Of a stretch of 64,000 bases of DNA, positions 47,807 to 56,972 are shown one piece after another (positions within the stretch are counted from its first letter, which is position 1; the number at the start of each line of letters is the position of its first letter). The translations under genes and the position numbers were made by a program. The DNA is from Candidatus Tokpelaia sp. GTDB lineage: Bacteria; Pseudomonadota; Alphaproteobacteria; Rhizobiales; Rhizobiaceae. The stretch spans positions 248,001 through 312,000 of the forward strand of contig NZ_QLZD01000033.1 in the NCBI RefSeq assembly GCF_008636115.1, written 5' to 3'. The notes beneath the pieces were generated by a model, which saw only the letters and a list, made by a program, of their open reading frames with translations, did not search any database and had not been told where the DNA came from.

Positions 47807-49138
47807 TCAGCCCTTGTTACCCTCACCTTCATAAAAAACAGAAGTCAGATAGCTGTGCAAAGCAAAGCGAACCAGAACGCCAATAGCCGCAGCAGCGGGG
47901 ACGGCAATCAACATGCCGGTAAAGCCGAAAAGCGAACCAAAGGCAAATAAAGCAAACATCAGCCAGACAGGGTGCAGACCGACAGAAGAGCCGACCAGCT
48001 TCGGCTGTAGCACATAGCCTTCCAGAAACTGGCCAACCAGAAATACGCCGACAACAGCGGCAATCCACGGCCATTGCTCCGGCCAGTACTGGATACAGGC
48101 CATGCCGGCCGATAAAAGCAGGCCAATAGTGGAACCAACATAGGGAATAAAGGCAATAAGACCGATAAACAGGCCGATAAGCAGGCTGAAATTCACCCCG
48201 CATAAAGTGAGCATAACAGCATAATAACAACCCAGAATCAGGCATAATGTGCCCTGCCCGCGAATAAAGCCGGCAACAGCGCGATTCATTTGCCAGACAA
48301 TGGCATGGACAGTCTGCAAACGATTACGCGGTATCCACGAATCAACTGCGCCAACCATTTTCTGCCAATCCAGCAACATATAAAAAGCGACAACCGGGGT
48401 GACTACCATCAAGGTCGCCATACCCATTAGCGCTTTGCTGGAACTCCATAAAGACGGCAAAATTGTTTTTAGCAAATTAGCGGCCTGCCCCAGGAGAGAA
48501 CTCACACTGCTCTGCAAATTGGAAATATCAATGCCAATATATTGGCGCAGCCATTTTGTATCATGATGAGCAAAAATATTTTGCAAACGACTGAAATAAT
48601 CAGGCAGATTTTTAATAACCCCAAAAAGCTGTTCACTTAAAACCGGAACCAGCAAAATCAGCGCCGCGGCCAGCACAATAACGGCAACAAGCACAATCAT
48701 TACTGTTGCCCATAATCTGGAAATGCCGATTCTTTCACAAAATTCTACAATCGGATTAAGAAAATAAGCCAGCACAAAACCGGCGACAAAAGGCAAAAGA
48801 ATATCAGCAAAAACAAATAAAAACAGGGCGAAAAACACCATAACCCCCAGCCAGAACAAAACGCGGCGCAAATTGCCGCCAAAGGGGATAATCATCACCT
48901 CGCCCATGCCCATAGTCTGCATTTCTGCTTCCAGCGCCCGAGCGGCCAGATTGCGGCCGGGCTTAACCTGACCGGATTGCGCGGCTTTCTCCTTGTTTTT
49001 ATTGCTGTTTTTCCTTTTAGCAGCGGCAATAACTGTGCGACCCGGCAATGACCTTTTTAATGAGGATTTGGCCATATCTTCCCTGTCAGGCTGCGCTTTT
49101 TGCTTTGCAGGGGCAGCTTTTTTGTTTTTGTCGCTCAT
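47807..49138 (-). CDS. perM: AI-2E family transporter (PerM-like)
   Basis: A 443-residue inner-membrane protein with about eight hydrophobic segments, preceded by a Lys-rich cytoplasmic stretch of about 90 residues. GLFIGLIAFIPYVGSTIGLL and FLEGYVLQPKLVGSSVGLHP are the signature of the AI-2E/PerM family. Exported substrates are debated; sodium-proton antiport and AI-2 export have been proposed for members. AGG precedes the ATG. Directly upstream of hdaA. Confidence 0.92.
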   Translation of the reverse strand: MSDKNKKAAPAKQKAQPDREDMAKSSLKRSLPGRTVIAAAKRKNSNKNKEKAAQSGQVKPGRNLAARALEAEMQTMGMGEVMIIPFGGNLRRVLFWLGVMVFFALFLFVFADILLPFVAGFVLAYFLNPIVEFCERIGISRLWATVMIVLVAVIVLAAALILLVPVLSEQLFGVIKNLPDYFSRLQNIFAHHDTKWLRQYIGIDISNLQSSVSSLLGQAANLLKTILPSLWSSSKALMGMATLMVVTPVVAFYMLLDWQKMVGAVDSWIPRNRLQTVHAIVWQMNRAVAGFIRGQGTLCLILGCYYAVMLTLCGVNFSLLIGLFIGLIAFIPYVGSTIGLLLSAGMACIQYWPEQWPWIAAVVGVFLVGQFLEGYVLQPKLVGSSVGLHPVWLMFALFAFGSLFGFTGMLIAVPAAAAIGVLVRFALHSYLTSVFYEGEGNKG

Positions 49139-49332
49139 ATTACCTGATATTTCCCGGATTCGCTTTTACTCAATCCCCAGTCTTTATTGCGGTGCAAGCT
49201 GATTTTATAACCGCCAATACTATCATCACCGGCGGTTATAAAAAATTACCCTTTATTGAGAATAACCTGACCGCCGGTTAAAACCAAGCGCAAAATAAAG
49301 CACGCTCACTCACCGGCGGCAAGCGGCAGAAT

Positions 49333-49764
49333 TATGCACATTTTACATAAGCGGAAAAAGGGTAAGGCTGGTTCGAGTCCCGCAGCAATGGATACACTGC
49401 TTGAACCGGCATCAGGTGAAAAGCCGGGCGCGGCCACGGCGTAGATAGTAGCTGGCTTGCGGGCGCTGTCCTGGACAACGGACGGGCTTAATTCGAATTG
49501 GCAGAAAATTAAAAAGCACTTGGAAAGCGGCGGTAAGATCGGAAAGAAACTGACACTGAAGGGGCTTCGACACACAGGAGCAAGCATATTGGCTGAAATG
49601 GGATATGATGACCGAACTATTGCCGATATGCCTGGTCAGCGCACTATAGCTATGGCGCAACATTATTCGCGCCGGGCAAATCGCTCAAAAAACTGTCGGG
49701 CGTGGTAGAGAATTTTGAGGCAGAAATAAACATAAGGCAAACAAAAATTATCAAACCTGCCTGA
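49333..49764 (+). pseudogene. Tyrosine recombinase (integrase) C-terminal remnant
   Basis: The middle segment LTLKGLRHTGASILAEMGYD with RTIADM and QHYSRRA is the C-terminal catalytic region of a phage-type tyrosine integrase, including the Arg, His and Tyr residues. The frame is broken twice: a TAG at 49442-49444 before it, and a missing base in a run of six A (49687-49692), after which the frame VVENFEAEINIRQTKI continues to a stop at 49764. Upstream text (SSPAAMDTLLEPASGEK) is in the same frame as the catalytic part. It lies 70 bases from the 3' end of tRNA-Thr, the typical position of a mobile-element integrase. The N-terminal domains are missing. Confidence 0.82.
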
Positions 49765-49833
49765 AAAAGTGTCAAACCTTCTATCAGAAATCAGGGAAGT
49801 AATGAAAAATGGCAGTAAAAACAACTGATTATC

Positions 49834-49909
<76 letters not shown>

Positions 49910-50011
49910 TTTAGCGCCTCATTTATCATAAAGCGGCACGCAAGGTAAACAAAAAAAGCAATCTTCCTGCTAAAATAATTCGTTACTATCAGGCCGCAAT
50001 GAATAAAACAG

Positions 50012-51391
50012 TTACGGCTTTTCCTCGATCAAACTGCTGCTTGTGCCCCAGCTCGGGTGCCTCCACTCGGTTGGCGGCAGCAATAAATTACGCTTTTCAG
50101 GGGCCTTATCTTTATCAGGCAAAGCTGACAAACCGGGTTTATTCACCTCCGGCCCGGCATTTGCCGGAGCAGAAGCCTGCTCCTCTTGCCGCGCCTTTTT
50201 TAAAGCCCGCCATTTGGAAACATTGCTATTATGCTCACCCAATGTCGCCGAAAAAATATGCCCGCCACTGCCATCGGCAACAAAATACAAATCTTCTGTC
50301 TGCGGCGGATTGGCAACAGCCAATAGCGAATCCCGCCCCGGATTACAAATCGGCGTTGGCGGCAAGCCGAAAATTTTATAAGTATTATAATCTGTCTCCT
50401 GCTCCAGATCCGAGCGATAAATCGGCCGGCCGGCCGGCCGGCCCTGCCCGCCAAAAATACCGTAAAGAACTGTCGGATCGGATTGCAGCCGCATATGCTT
50501 TTTCAGCCGATTATAAAAAACTGCGGCAATACGCGGCCGCTCAGCCGCAATACCGGTTTCCTTCTCGACAATAGAAGCCAGAATTACCATTTCTTCCCGG
50601 CTTTTCAGCGGCAAATCCGCAGCGCGGCGCGCCCAGATTTCCTCCACCATATGCGCCTGCCCGGCCGCCAGACGCCGGATAATTTCACGCCGTGCCGTGC
50701 CGCGGATAAAATGCACCGTATTAGTCATTAAACTGCCCTCAGGCGGCAGATTTTGCGGCAAATCGCCGGTTAATAACGGCTCTTCCGCCAATTTTGCAAA
50801 AATCTGGGCAGTGGTCAGCCCCTCAGGCACAGTTATAGAGTGCTGCACACTGCGGCCGCGCACCAGAATATCGACAATATCCCGCATCGAGGCCCCCGCG
50901 GGAATTTCATATTCCCCCGCTTTTAACAATTTGCTTTTATCTCCCAGATAAGTTCCATAAACAAAAACCGGCGCATTTTTAATAATATTCTGTTTTTTCA
51001 GCAAATCAGCAATAGCCTGAATCCCGAAGCCGGGGGGAATCAATATTGTCTGCGCCTGTTCCAGGCTGCCCGGCCGATCATAAAGATTTTTAATGCCATA
51101 AAGAGCCAAAGCCGCCGCCAGAATAATAAAGGCAGCCAGCATAAAAATAAAATTACCAAAAACAATCAAGGGATTATGCGCTGTTTTAGAGCGCATATCA
51201 GCAGCGGCGACTGCGGCTGGTGCGCTTGAAGCCCGGCGGCGCCTGAAAACAGGAAAAAATTTCGGCCTGTTACGAGCTTTTACACTTTCGCCGGCATGAG
51301 CAGACCTCAAAGCCGGCTCATTGGAACCGGGCTTTATAGTGGAGTTTCCCTCATTTTCCGGCCCTGTAACCGGATTTTTTTCCTGTTTCAT
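50012..51391 (-). CDS. mltG: Endolytic murein transglycosylase MltG
   Basis: MltG cleaves nascent glycan strands and sets glycan length. The 459-residue protein has a long, basic, cytoplasmic N-terminus (about 85 residues), one transmembrane segment (FGNFIFMLAAFIILAAALALYG), a LysM-like region (SVQHSITVPEGLTTAQIF), and the YceG domain with the catalytic Glu in LASIVEKETG near residue 285 and SDPTVLYGIFG, NTYKIFGLPPTPICNPG. The ATG at 51391 lacks a clear signal; TTG two codons upstream has AGGCGG before it. In relatives mltG follows fabF directly; here 2.6 kb has been inserted between them. Confidence 0.94.
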   Translation of the reverse strand: MKQEKNPVTGPENEGNSTIKPGSNEPALRSAHAGESVKARNRPKFFPVFRRRRASSAPAAVAAADMRSKTAHNPLIVFGNFIFMLAAFIILAAALALYGIKNLYDRPGSLEQAQTILIPPGFGIQAIADLLKKQNIIKNAPVFVYGTYLGDKSKLLKAGEYEIPAGASMRDIVDILVRGRSVQHSITVPEGLTTAQIFAKLAEEPLLTGDLPQNLPPEGSLMTNTVHFIRGTARREIIRRLAAGQAHMVEEIWARRAADLPLKSREEMVILASIVEKETGIAAERPRIAAVFYNRLKKHMRLQSDPTVLYGIFGGQGRPAGRPIYRSDLEQETDYNTYKIFGLPPTPICNPGRDSLLAVANPPQTEDLYFVADGSGGHIFSATLGEHNSNVSKWRALKKARQEEQASAPANAGPEVNKPGLSALPDKDKAPEKRNLLLPPTEWRHPSWGTSSSLIEEKP

Positions 51392-51587
51392 TATCAAAAT
51401 ACACCGCCTGCTGAGACGAACCAACAGGCCGCCTTGCCTGATAAATATATTTTCTGCCTTTGGCCAAAAACCGCAGCACCTGAATCGGTGGCACCCAAAC
51501 CGCTATTTATAATATATAAAAGCATAGGCGCCTGCCAAGCATTACCGGCAGGCAAGTTTGACAATAGATTTTACGGCAAATAAATTT

Positions 51588-52523
51588 TCATACCTTTTGC
51601 AAATGCGCCTCACAAATTTGCCGGACACGTTCCTGCAAGGTTTCAATGCGGCTAAACAGCCATTGTAACTGCAGAGCGGTGATTTTATAATGCGGCGAAT
51701 AGCGCCCCTCAACATAAGCGCGGCGCAACAGCTCAAAACAGCGCTTATAGGCGCGCTTGTCCTGCGGCCAGACAGTGGCCAGTTCCGGCGCCAGCGCATT
51801 GGTCATTGAGCGCAATTTACGCAAATTATGCAGCTTGGGGCTGTAAAGCGTTAGTGTTAATAGCAGGCAATGATAAATGCTTTCCGTGGCTTGATGGGCT
51901 TCAAAAGCAGCAATCCTCATAGCTGTGCCCATTACGCCTTTTGATTGACGTAAAGAGATTTTGGCAAGTTCCAGCCGCCATAGAGAGGTTCCGTAATATT
52001 CGTTAAAATATTTCTGCGCCTCTTCATATTGCTGTTTTTCTGTCATATTGCCGGGGGTGGCCAGCCGGTAGCCTGGCTCAGCATAAAGCGTCATGCCGTC
52101 TCGCAAAATATCGAGAAAGAAAGGCCGGCCGATTTTAAGCTGGGCATTCACATCATAATAGCTATGGACAATAAACTCGACCGGCACGTTTATCCGCTTG
52201 AGCACCAGCTCTTCGCGCAGCAAAACCCCTTCCACATGATACCAGTTTTCCGGTGCTGCCGCTTCCTTATTATTGACAATAATCAGCAAATCATAATCGG
52301 AATTATAGCCGCTTTTGCGGTCTATCACCTGCTTGCCGCGGGCATAAGAGCCAAACAGGATAATTTTTAAAATCCGGCCGCGGCGCAGGGCCTGGCTCGC
52401 CTGCGGCAGTTTTGCCGGCTGGAAATTTTCCAGCAGCAGCTTGACGACATAGGCCAGCTCCCGCCGCCGGCGCGGCGGCAAATGGCGCAAACGCTCTTCC
52501 AGTGCATTTTCATCAATAAGCAT
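51588..52523 (-). CDS. Fused nucleotidyltransferase-HEPN domain protein
   Basis: A 311-residue protein. Residues 1-165 form a minimal nucleotidyltransferase domain: GSYARG (residues 58-63), the metal-binding pair in SDYD (76 and 78), and VPVEFIVHSY with a further acidic residue. Residues 170-311 form an HEPN domain with AHQATESIYHCLLL, LHNLRKLRS and RRAYVEGRYSPHYKIT. The architecture is a known widespread fused form. Separate HEPN and nucleotidyltransferase proteins make a type VII toxin-antitoxin pair in which the transferase AMPylates the HEPN toxin. Whether this fusion acts the same way is inference. It lies in the material inserted between fabF and mltG. Confidence 0.9.
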   Translation of the reverse strand: MLIDENALEERLRHLPPRRRRELAYVVKLLLENFQPAKLPQASQALRRGRILKIILFGSYARGKQVIDRKSGYNSDYDLLIIVNNKEAAAPENWYHVEGVLLREELVLKRINVPVEFIVHSYYDVNAQLKIGRPFFLDILRDGMTLYAEPGYRLATPGNMTEKQQYEEAQKYFNEYYGTSLWRLELAKISLRQSKGVMGTAMRIAAFEAHQATESIYHCLLLTLTLYSPKLHNLRKLRSMTNALAPELATVWPQDKRAYKRCFELLRRAYVEGRYSPHYKITALQLQWLFSRIETLQERVRQICEAHLQKV

Positions 52524-52635
52524 AATCTTTTGTAAAACCGGCAGGAGATACAGGCAAGATAATGTGCGGACTTATGCAAAATTATTTACCGCCGGCACCG
52601 GTTTTTGCCGCAAAGACAAGAGCTTTGGCCGCCAT

Positions 52636-52687
52636 GCGCCCGGCCTGGACGCTCGACCCTGTGGCGGCGGGCGTAAAAAGACAGGCC
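52636..52687. repeat. Direct repeat, copy A
   Basis: About 52 bases matching 52893-52945 in the same orientation, with a core identical over more than 25 bases containing GACGCTCGACCCTGTGG. A few mismatches and one-base gaps lie outside the core. The copies are 257 bases apart. Confidence 0.85.
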
Positions 52688-52892
52688 CGGCGTAGTATGA
52701 CAAAGGCGCCCGGTTTGAGCATAGTTTTTGCAAAAGCAGGCCGAAAACCGCAGCACCTCCGGGATAAAGGCCTCTATAATCAGGCTTTCTCTGTAGAACC
52801 CAATTAACCAATGGCACCTTGCACTTGAAATAGCGGTAAAACCAACACCAGCCTATCAGAAACCGAAGGGGCGCGCGTAAGCCGTGCAAACA

Positions 52893-52945
52893 GCGCCCGG
52901 TTTGGACGCTCGACCCTGTGGCGGCGGGCGCAATAAAGAACAGGC
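52893..52945. repeat. Direct repeat, copy B
   Basis: Second copy of the 52-base repeat. The flank also repeats GCGCGCGT..GC.GTGCAAA on both sides of this copy (52871 and 52945), so the unit may be longer and decayed. Confidence 0.85.
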
Positions 52946-53108
52946 GCGCGTGAGCTGTGCAAAATGCAGCCAAGCTGCGCCGGCCAAACTGCCCAATGAC
53001 AGCACAGCGCCAGTATAGCCTATCAGGAAATGCGGCCAAGCCGCAACGCCGCCTTTGCTCTATGCAGCAAGCATTGCAGTATAGACAATAAGCGCGAATT
53101 AACACGCA

Positions 53109-53489
53109 TTATTTTTTCTCCCCTTTCCGAGAAAGAGACAGCGGAGCTTTTGAAATTTGTTGGTGTAAAACTTTCACAGAGGGCAAAAGCCAATCAGTCT
53201 CTTCCTTCGATAAGTTGCGCGCCAAGTCCAAAAACTCGCACTGAGAAGGATAAATAGCGACAGAAGCAAAGCCCGGCGGGATTTCGCCAAAAAACTCCGC
53301 CATTTTTACAAGCTCGTCTCCTGTAATTCCACAATGACTTCTGCCGGTTGGCGGTTTTTGCATAGGCATAATAGAGGCACTATCTGTGCTTAACGCTCGA
53401 GCCAAGGCCGCCGCAACCCCATAGCCGTGTTCTTGCAGCTTTTCGGTAAGCCATACCCTTAAGGTTTTCTGCGAATCTTTTATTTTCAT
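53109..53489 (-). CDS. Putative phage-type HTH regulator
   Basis: A 126-residue protein. The phrase VWLTEKLQEHGYGVAAALAR followed by ELVKMAEFFGEIPPGF resembles the N-terminal DNA-binding part of CI-like repressors that I know from rhizobial prophages (WLxxxLxxxGxGxKxALAxxL, then ELLKMAEFFGExPPG). The recognition-helix part (ALSTDSASIMPMQK) is atypical and may be degenerate. The S24 peptidase domain of a full repressor is absent. The start is uncertain: ATG at 53489 has AGAGA before it, ATG at 53507 and a GTG at 53534 are alternatives. Probably a remnant or small regulator of a mobile element. Confidence 0.55.
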   Translation of the reverse strand: MKIKDSQKTLRVWLTEKLQEHGYGVAAALARALSTDSASIMPMQKPPTGRSHCGITGDELVKMAEFFGEIPPGFASVAIYPSQCEFLDLARNLSKEETDWLLPSVKVLHQQISKAPLSLSRKGEKK

Positions 53490-54082
53490 TTCTCTGATAT
53501 TGCGCATGAGCAACACGGCAAAGACAAGTATCACTTATCGGGGTCATCAATCATGGTAGCTGCAACATCAAAGCAATGGTGAGACAATTTATAAAAAGGC
53601 AATCTATATAAAGCTGTTTATCGGGAGCAAAGGTTAAAGGCAAGGATTCGGCACAATTTCTGCACTATAAGACCATAGGCTGACAGTGACGCATAATCAG
53701 TGAGGCACTCATGCCGCCAAAGCCGGCTCCTGCGCGCACAAAACAGCAGATAGCGCCCGCCGGCAGGCAAAGCGCAAGCTATGCTCTACCCGGCCACAAT
53801 AAGCAAATAACAGAGACAAAAAACAGCAACACGCCCACCGCCTGACAGCAAGCCGCTATAATGGGTGGGAGAGACCAATCCGGCGTTACGCTGCGCCTGC
53901 CCTGTTTTTCTGACGCGATATTATTATAATGGGATCCTGTGCGCGCAAATTGGCCGCGGCGCAACCGCATTTGCCTTTTTAGCTGACAATATTAGCTGCA
54001 AAACAGCAAAACACGCTCACCCGGATTTGGCAAATTTTCTGCCCGGCTTCTGCCGGCAAATCTGCTTTATCGCCACTATAAA
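53490..54082. other. 593-base gap containing a partial copy of the fabF 3' end
   Basis: No gene is supported. Composition is AT-rich near 53560-53680. The main content is the degenerate fabF fragment at about 53663-53724. The remaining frames have no coding character. Confidence 0.45.
53663..53724 (-). repeat. Degenerate second copy of the fabF 3' end
   Basis: On the minus strand this translates as GFGGMSASLIMRHCQ, compared with GFGGTNASLIMRRYQ at the fabF C-terminus (54083-54133). Nucleotide similarity is high over 35 bases (53690-53724 versus 54099-54133) and continues weakly past the stop to a shared CACTATAA. Same orientation as fabF, about 410 bases downstream of it. Confidence 0.8.
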
Positions 54083-55348
54083 TCAAGCCTGATAACGGCG
54101 CATAATCAGCGAGGCATTTGTGCCGCCAAAGCCAAAAGAATTAGACAAAACCACATCAATTTTGCGCGGCCGCGCTTTATGCGGCACAAGATCAATTTTT
54201 GTTTCAACCGAGGGATTATCCAGATTTAATGTCGCCGGGGCAATATTATCACGAATAGCCAGGACAGAAAAAATCGCTTCGGCAGCACCGGCCGCGCCCA
54301 ATAAATGGCCGATAGAAGATTTGACCGATGACATGGAAACTCTGTCAACCGCTTTGCCCATAACCCGCTCAACCGCCGCCAGCTCAATAGTATCTGCCAT
54401 AGTGGAAGTGCCGTGAGCATTGATATAATCAATAGCTTCAGGCTTGATAGCGGCCCGTTTAATGGCAGCGCGCATACACCGCTCTGCCCCGTTACCGTCT
54501 TCAGCCGGCGCCGTAATATGATGCGCATCGCCCGAAAGGCCGTAGCCGATAATTTCGGCATAAATTTTGGCACCGCGCTTTTTGGCGTGCTCCAGCTCTT
54601 CCAGAACCAGAATAGCCGCACCTTCGCCCATAACAAAACCGTCCCGATCCCGATCATAAGGGCGAGAAGCCCGCTCCGGCTCGGCATTATAGGCAGTAGA
54701 AAGCGCCCGGCAGGCGGCAAAGCCCGCCATGGAAATACGGTTAACCGGCGATTCTGCGCCGCCGGCCACCATAATATCGGCATCACCCAAAGCAATAAGA
54801 CGCGCCGCATCGCCAATAGCATGTGAGCCGGTGGAACAGGCGGTTACAACCGCATGATTTGGCCCGCGCAAATGATGTTTTATCGATACATAACCCGAAG
54901 CCAGGTTAATAAGCCGCCCGGGGATAAAAAACGGCGAAATCCGCCGCGCCCCGCGATCGCGCAATGTATAGCCCGCTTCAACAATACCCTCGACGCCGCC
55001 AATGCCGGAGCCTATCATTGTGCCTGAGACTATCTGGTCTTTTTCTGTTTCCGGGTGCCAATCCGCGTCATTTAGCGCCTGATCGGCCGCCGCCATAGCA
55101 TAGACAATAAAAGGGTCAACCTTACGCTGCTCTTTCGGATCCATATATAAATCGGCATTAAAACTGCCATTTGTGCCGTCTCCCAAAGGGATACGGCAAG
55201 CAATCTGACACGGCAAATCTTCCACATCAAATTCATTTATGCGGCGCGCACCGCTACGCCCCGCAAGAAGCCTCTGCCAACTCTCTTCAACATTACCGGC
55301 CAGAGGCGAAACCAGCCCCAAACCGGTAATGACGACGCGTCTCATCAT
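54083..55348 (-). CDS. fabF: Beta-ketoacyl-ACP synthase II
   Basis: Elongates acyl-ACP with malonyl-ACP. The 421 residues contain the active-site Cys in TACSTGS (about residue 171), His in NAHGTST, and the Lys/His pair in SSVKSSIGHLLGAAG. GFGGTN near the end is the usual terminal motif. ATG at 55348 or, three bases later, 55345; a TTG two codons upstream is unlikely. The operon order fabD-fabG-acpP-fabF is complete. A decayed copy of its 3' end lies downstream. Confidence 0.97.
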   Translation of the reverse strand: MMRRVVITGLGLVSPLAGNVEESWQRLLAGRSGARRINEFDVEDLPCQIACRIPLGDGTNGSFNADLYMDPKEQRKVDPFIVYAMAAADQALNDADWHPETEKDQIVSGTMIGSGIGGVEGIVEAGYTLRDRGARRISPFFIPGRLINLASGYVSIKHHLRGPNHAVVTACSTGSHAIGDAARLIALGDADIMVAGGAESPVNRISMAGFAACRALSTAYNAEPERASRPYDRDRDGFVMGEGAAILVLEELEHAKKRGAKIYAEIIGYGLSGDAHHITAPAEDGNGAERCMRAAIKRAAIKPEAIDYINAHGTSTMADTIELAAVERVMGKAVDRVSMSSVKSSIGHLLGAAGAAEAIFSVLAIRDNIAPATLNLDNPSVETKIDLVPHKARPRKIDVVLSNSFGFGGTNASLIMRRYQA

Positions 55349-55449
55349 AAGCAACAGCCTGTCAGCAACAAAAACAATAAGGCGGCACCACGCGGCACAA
55401 ACGAAGTTTACAGAAAGAACCCGTTTTTACGGCCCCGTTTTCCAGCCTG

Positions 55450-55686
55450 TCAGGCGGAAGCTTTATCGATAAATTTGACAGCATCACCAACTGTCAAAAT
55501 CGTCTCAGCCGCATCATCGGGAATTTCAACCCCGAATTCCTCTTCAAAAGCCATAACAAGTTCAACCGTATCAAGGCTGTCGGCACCAAGATCGTCGATA
55601 AAACTCGCACCCTCGGTTACTTTATCGGCGTCAACCCCCAAATGCTCAACGACAATCTTTCTCACGCGCTCTTGTGTATCACTCAT
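55450..55686 (-). CDS. acpP: Acyl carrier protein
   Basis: A 78-residue acidic four-helix protein carrying acyl chains on 4'-phosphopantetheine. The attachment serine is Ser37 in GADSLD. The sequence [13 protein letters not shown] is typical. GAGG lies seven bases before the ATG. It lies between fabG and fabF on the same strand. Confidence 0.98.
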   Translation of the reverse strand: MSDTQERVRKIVVEHLGVDADKVTEGASFIDDLGADSLDTVELVMAFEEEFGVEIPDDAAETILTVGDAVKFIDKASA

Positions 55687-56101
55687 GTCAAAACCTCAAT
55701 TTAAACCATATTTACCCATGAGTAGCCGCATGGATTATTTTAATCAAGCCATAAATGCCGCAAACAAAGCTTATAACACAGTTTTCTCGGCACAGAAAAC
55801 CCGCCGGCGGACACTAAACGGCAGGGAAGCGGAACTCATGCCGCCCTCTGCCTGATCACATAATTCCCCGCAGCTCACTCATCTCCCGCCAATATAATCT
55901 GCAATCGGCACGGAAATCATATGAGCCGCTTTGCGCGCCTTAGCACGACTTAAAATAATAAGCAAAGGAATTTTAACCCGATACCAATGCTTACCCCGAA
56001 TTACCGGCTTTTTTCTGCCTTTTCGCCCCTTTGCTTTATCTCACCCGGCCGGCAACAGATTTCTGCCGGGAAATCCTGCCGAAATTATCGGCAAATATTG
56101 G
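55687..56101. other. Gap between fabG and acpP
   Basis: About 415 bases. The acpP promoter and leader should lie here. A stem CCGGCA...TGCCGG (about 56048-56070) follows fabG on the minus strand without a T-run. I see no gene; the long opposing frame that crosses into fabG is a shadow. Confidence 0.45.
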
Positions 56102-56839
56102 CTAAATCATTGCCATACCGCCATTAATATGCAATGTCTGCCCGGTTATATAAGCGGCCTCTTCCGCCGCAAGATAAACAGCGGCAGAAGCAATATCATC
56201 ACCATTGCCCATGCGCTTTGCCGGAATTTTATCCAGCAAATTCTCCTTGATTTTATCGCTGAGCTTATCAGTCATCGCCGATTTGATAAAACCGGGAGCT
56301 ATGCAGTTTACCGTCACATTGCGGGCGGCAATTTCCTGCGCCAAAGCTTTGGAAAAACCGATAAGCCCGGCCTTGGCCGCACAATAATTCGCCTGCCCGG
56401 CATTGCCGATAACCCCGACAATAGAAGTAATATTGATAATGCGGCCATAATGGCGGCGCATCATGGCATGGACAAATTCCCGCGTCAGGCTAAAAACAGC
56501 GGTCAGGTTGACAGCAAGAACCTGATCCCAATCTTCATCACGCATACGCACCAACAGGCTGTCACGCGTGATACCGGCATTATTAACCAGAATATCCAGC
56601 TCGCCAAAAGCGGCCGTCACTTTTTCTGCCAGCAGTTTTACCGCCGCGCGCTCAGCCAGATTGGCGGGGAAAATATGCGCTCTCTCCCCCAGTTCTTCTG
56701 CCAGAGCGGCCAGCCTGTCGGCGCGCGTGCCGTGCAGGCCGATAATGGCACCTTGAGCATAAAACTGCCGGGCAATAGCCTCACCAATACCGCCGCTTGC
56801 TCCTGTAATCAGGGCTTTTCGTCCTTCAAGCTTAAACAT
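56102..56839 (-). CDS. fabG: 3-oxoacyl-ACP reductase
   Basis: NADPH-dependent reductase of fatty-acid synthesis; a 245-residue short-chain dehydrogenase. TGASGGIGEAIARQ binds the cofactor, NNAGIT follows, and the catalytic set is Ser in NITSIVG, Tyr and Lys in YCAAKAG. The ATG at 56839 follows GAGGAA; a TTG five codons upstream shares the frame. It lies 133 bases downstream of fabD. Confidence 0.96.
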   Translation of the reverse strand: MFKLEGRKALITGASGGIGEAIARQFYAQGAIIGLHGTRADRLAALAEELGERAHIFPANLAERAAVKLLAEKVTAAFGELDILVNNAGITRDSLLVRMRDEDWDQVLAVNLTAVFSLTREFVHAMMRRHYGRIINITSIVGVIGNAGQANYCAAKAGLIGFSKALAQEIAARNVTVNCIAPGFIKSAMTDKLSDKIKENLLDKIPAKRMGNGDDIASAAVYLAAEEAAYITGQTLHINGGMAMI

Positions 56840-56972
56840 TATTTCCTCGCTCAATAAATATTAACGGGCTTATATAATTAACAGGCTTTGCATTTTCCGC
56901 GCCCTCTTGCCCGCCGACAATCTGCCTTATGTGCAAACAGGCTCTTTACCCCGCATGTCAATGGCCGAACAT

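Larger units (their letters stand above)
52524..53108. other. 585-base non-coding gap with direct repeats
   Basis: No gene is supported. A minus-strand frame spans most of the gap (52572-53105, 177 codons) but its product is Cys/Arg/Pro-rich without motifs. The gap holds the two-copy repeat listed separately, a third short match GCGCCCGGTTTG at about 52709, and related phrases such as GCCTATCAG at 52853 and 53018, suggesting degraded duplications. Confidence 0.45.

Noticed and set aside
52572-53105. Minus-strand frame of 177 codons in the repeat gap
   Set aside because: The product is Cys/Arg/Pro-rich, crosses both repeat copies, and lacks a ribosome binding site and motifs. More likely non-coding DNA.
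55931-56857. Plus-strand frame of 308 codons over fabG
   Set aside because: It is antisense to fabG, no motif was seen, and it extends only because fabG codon usage keeps the opposite strand open.
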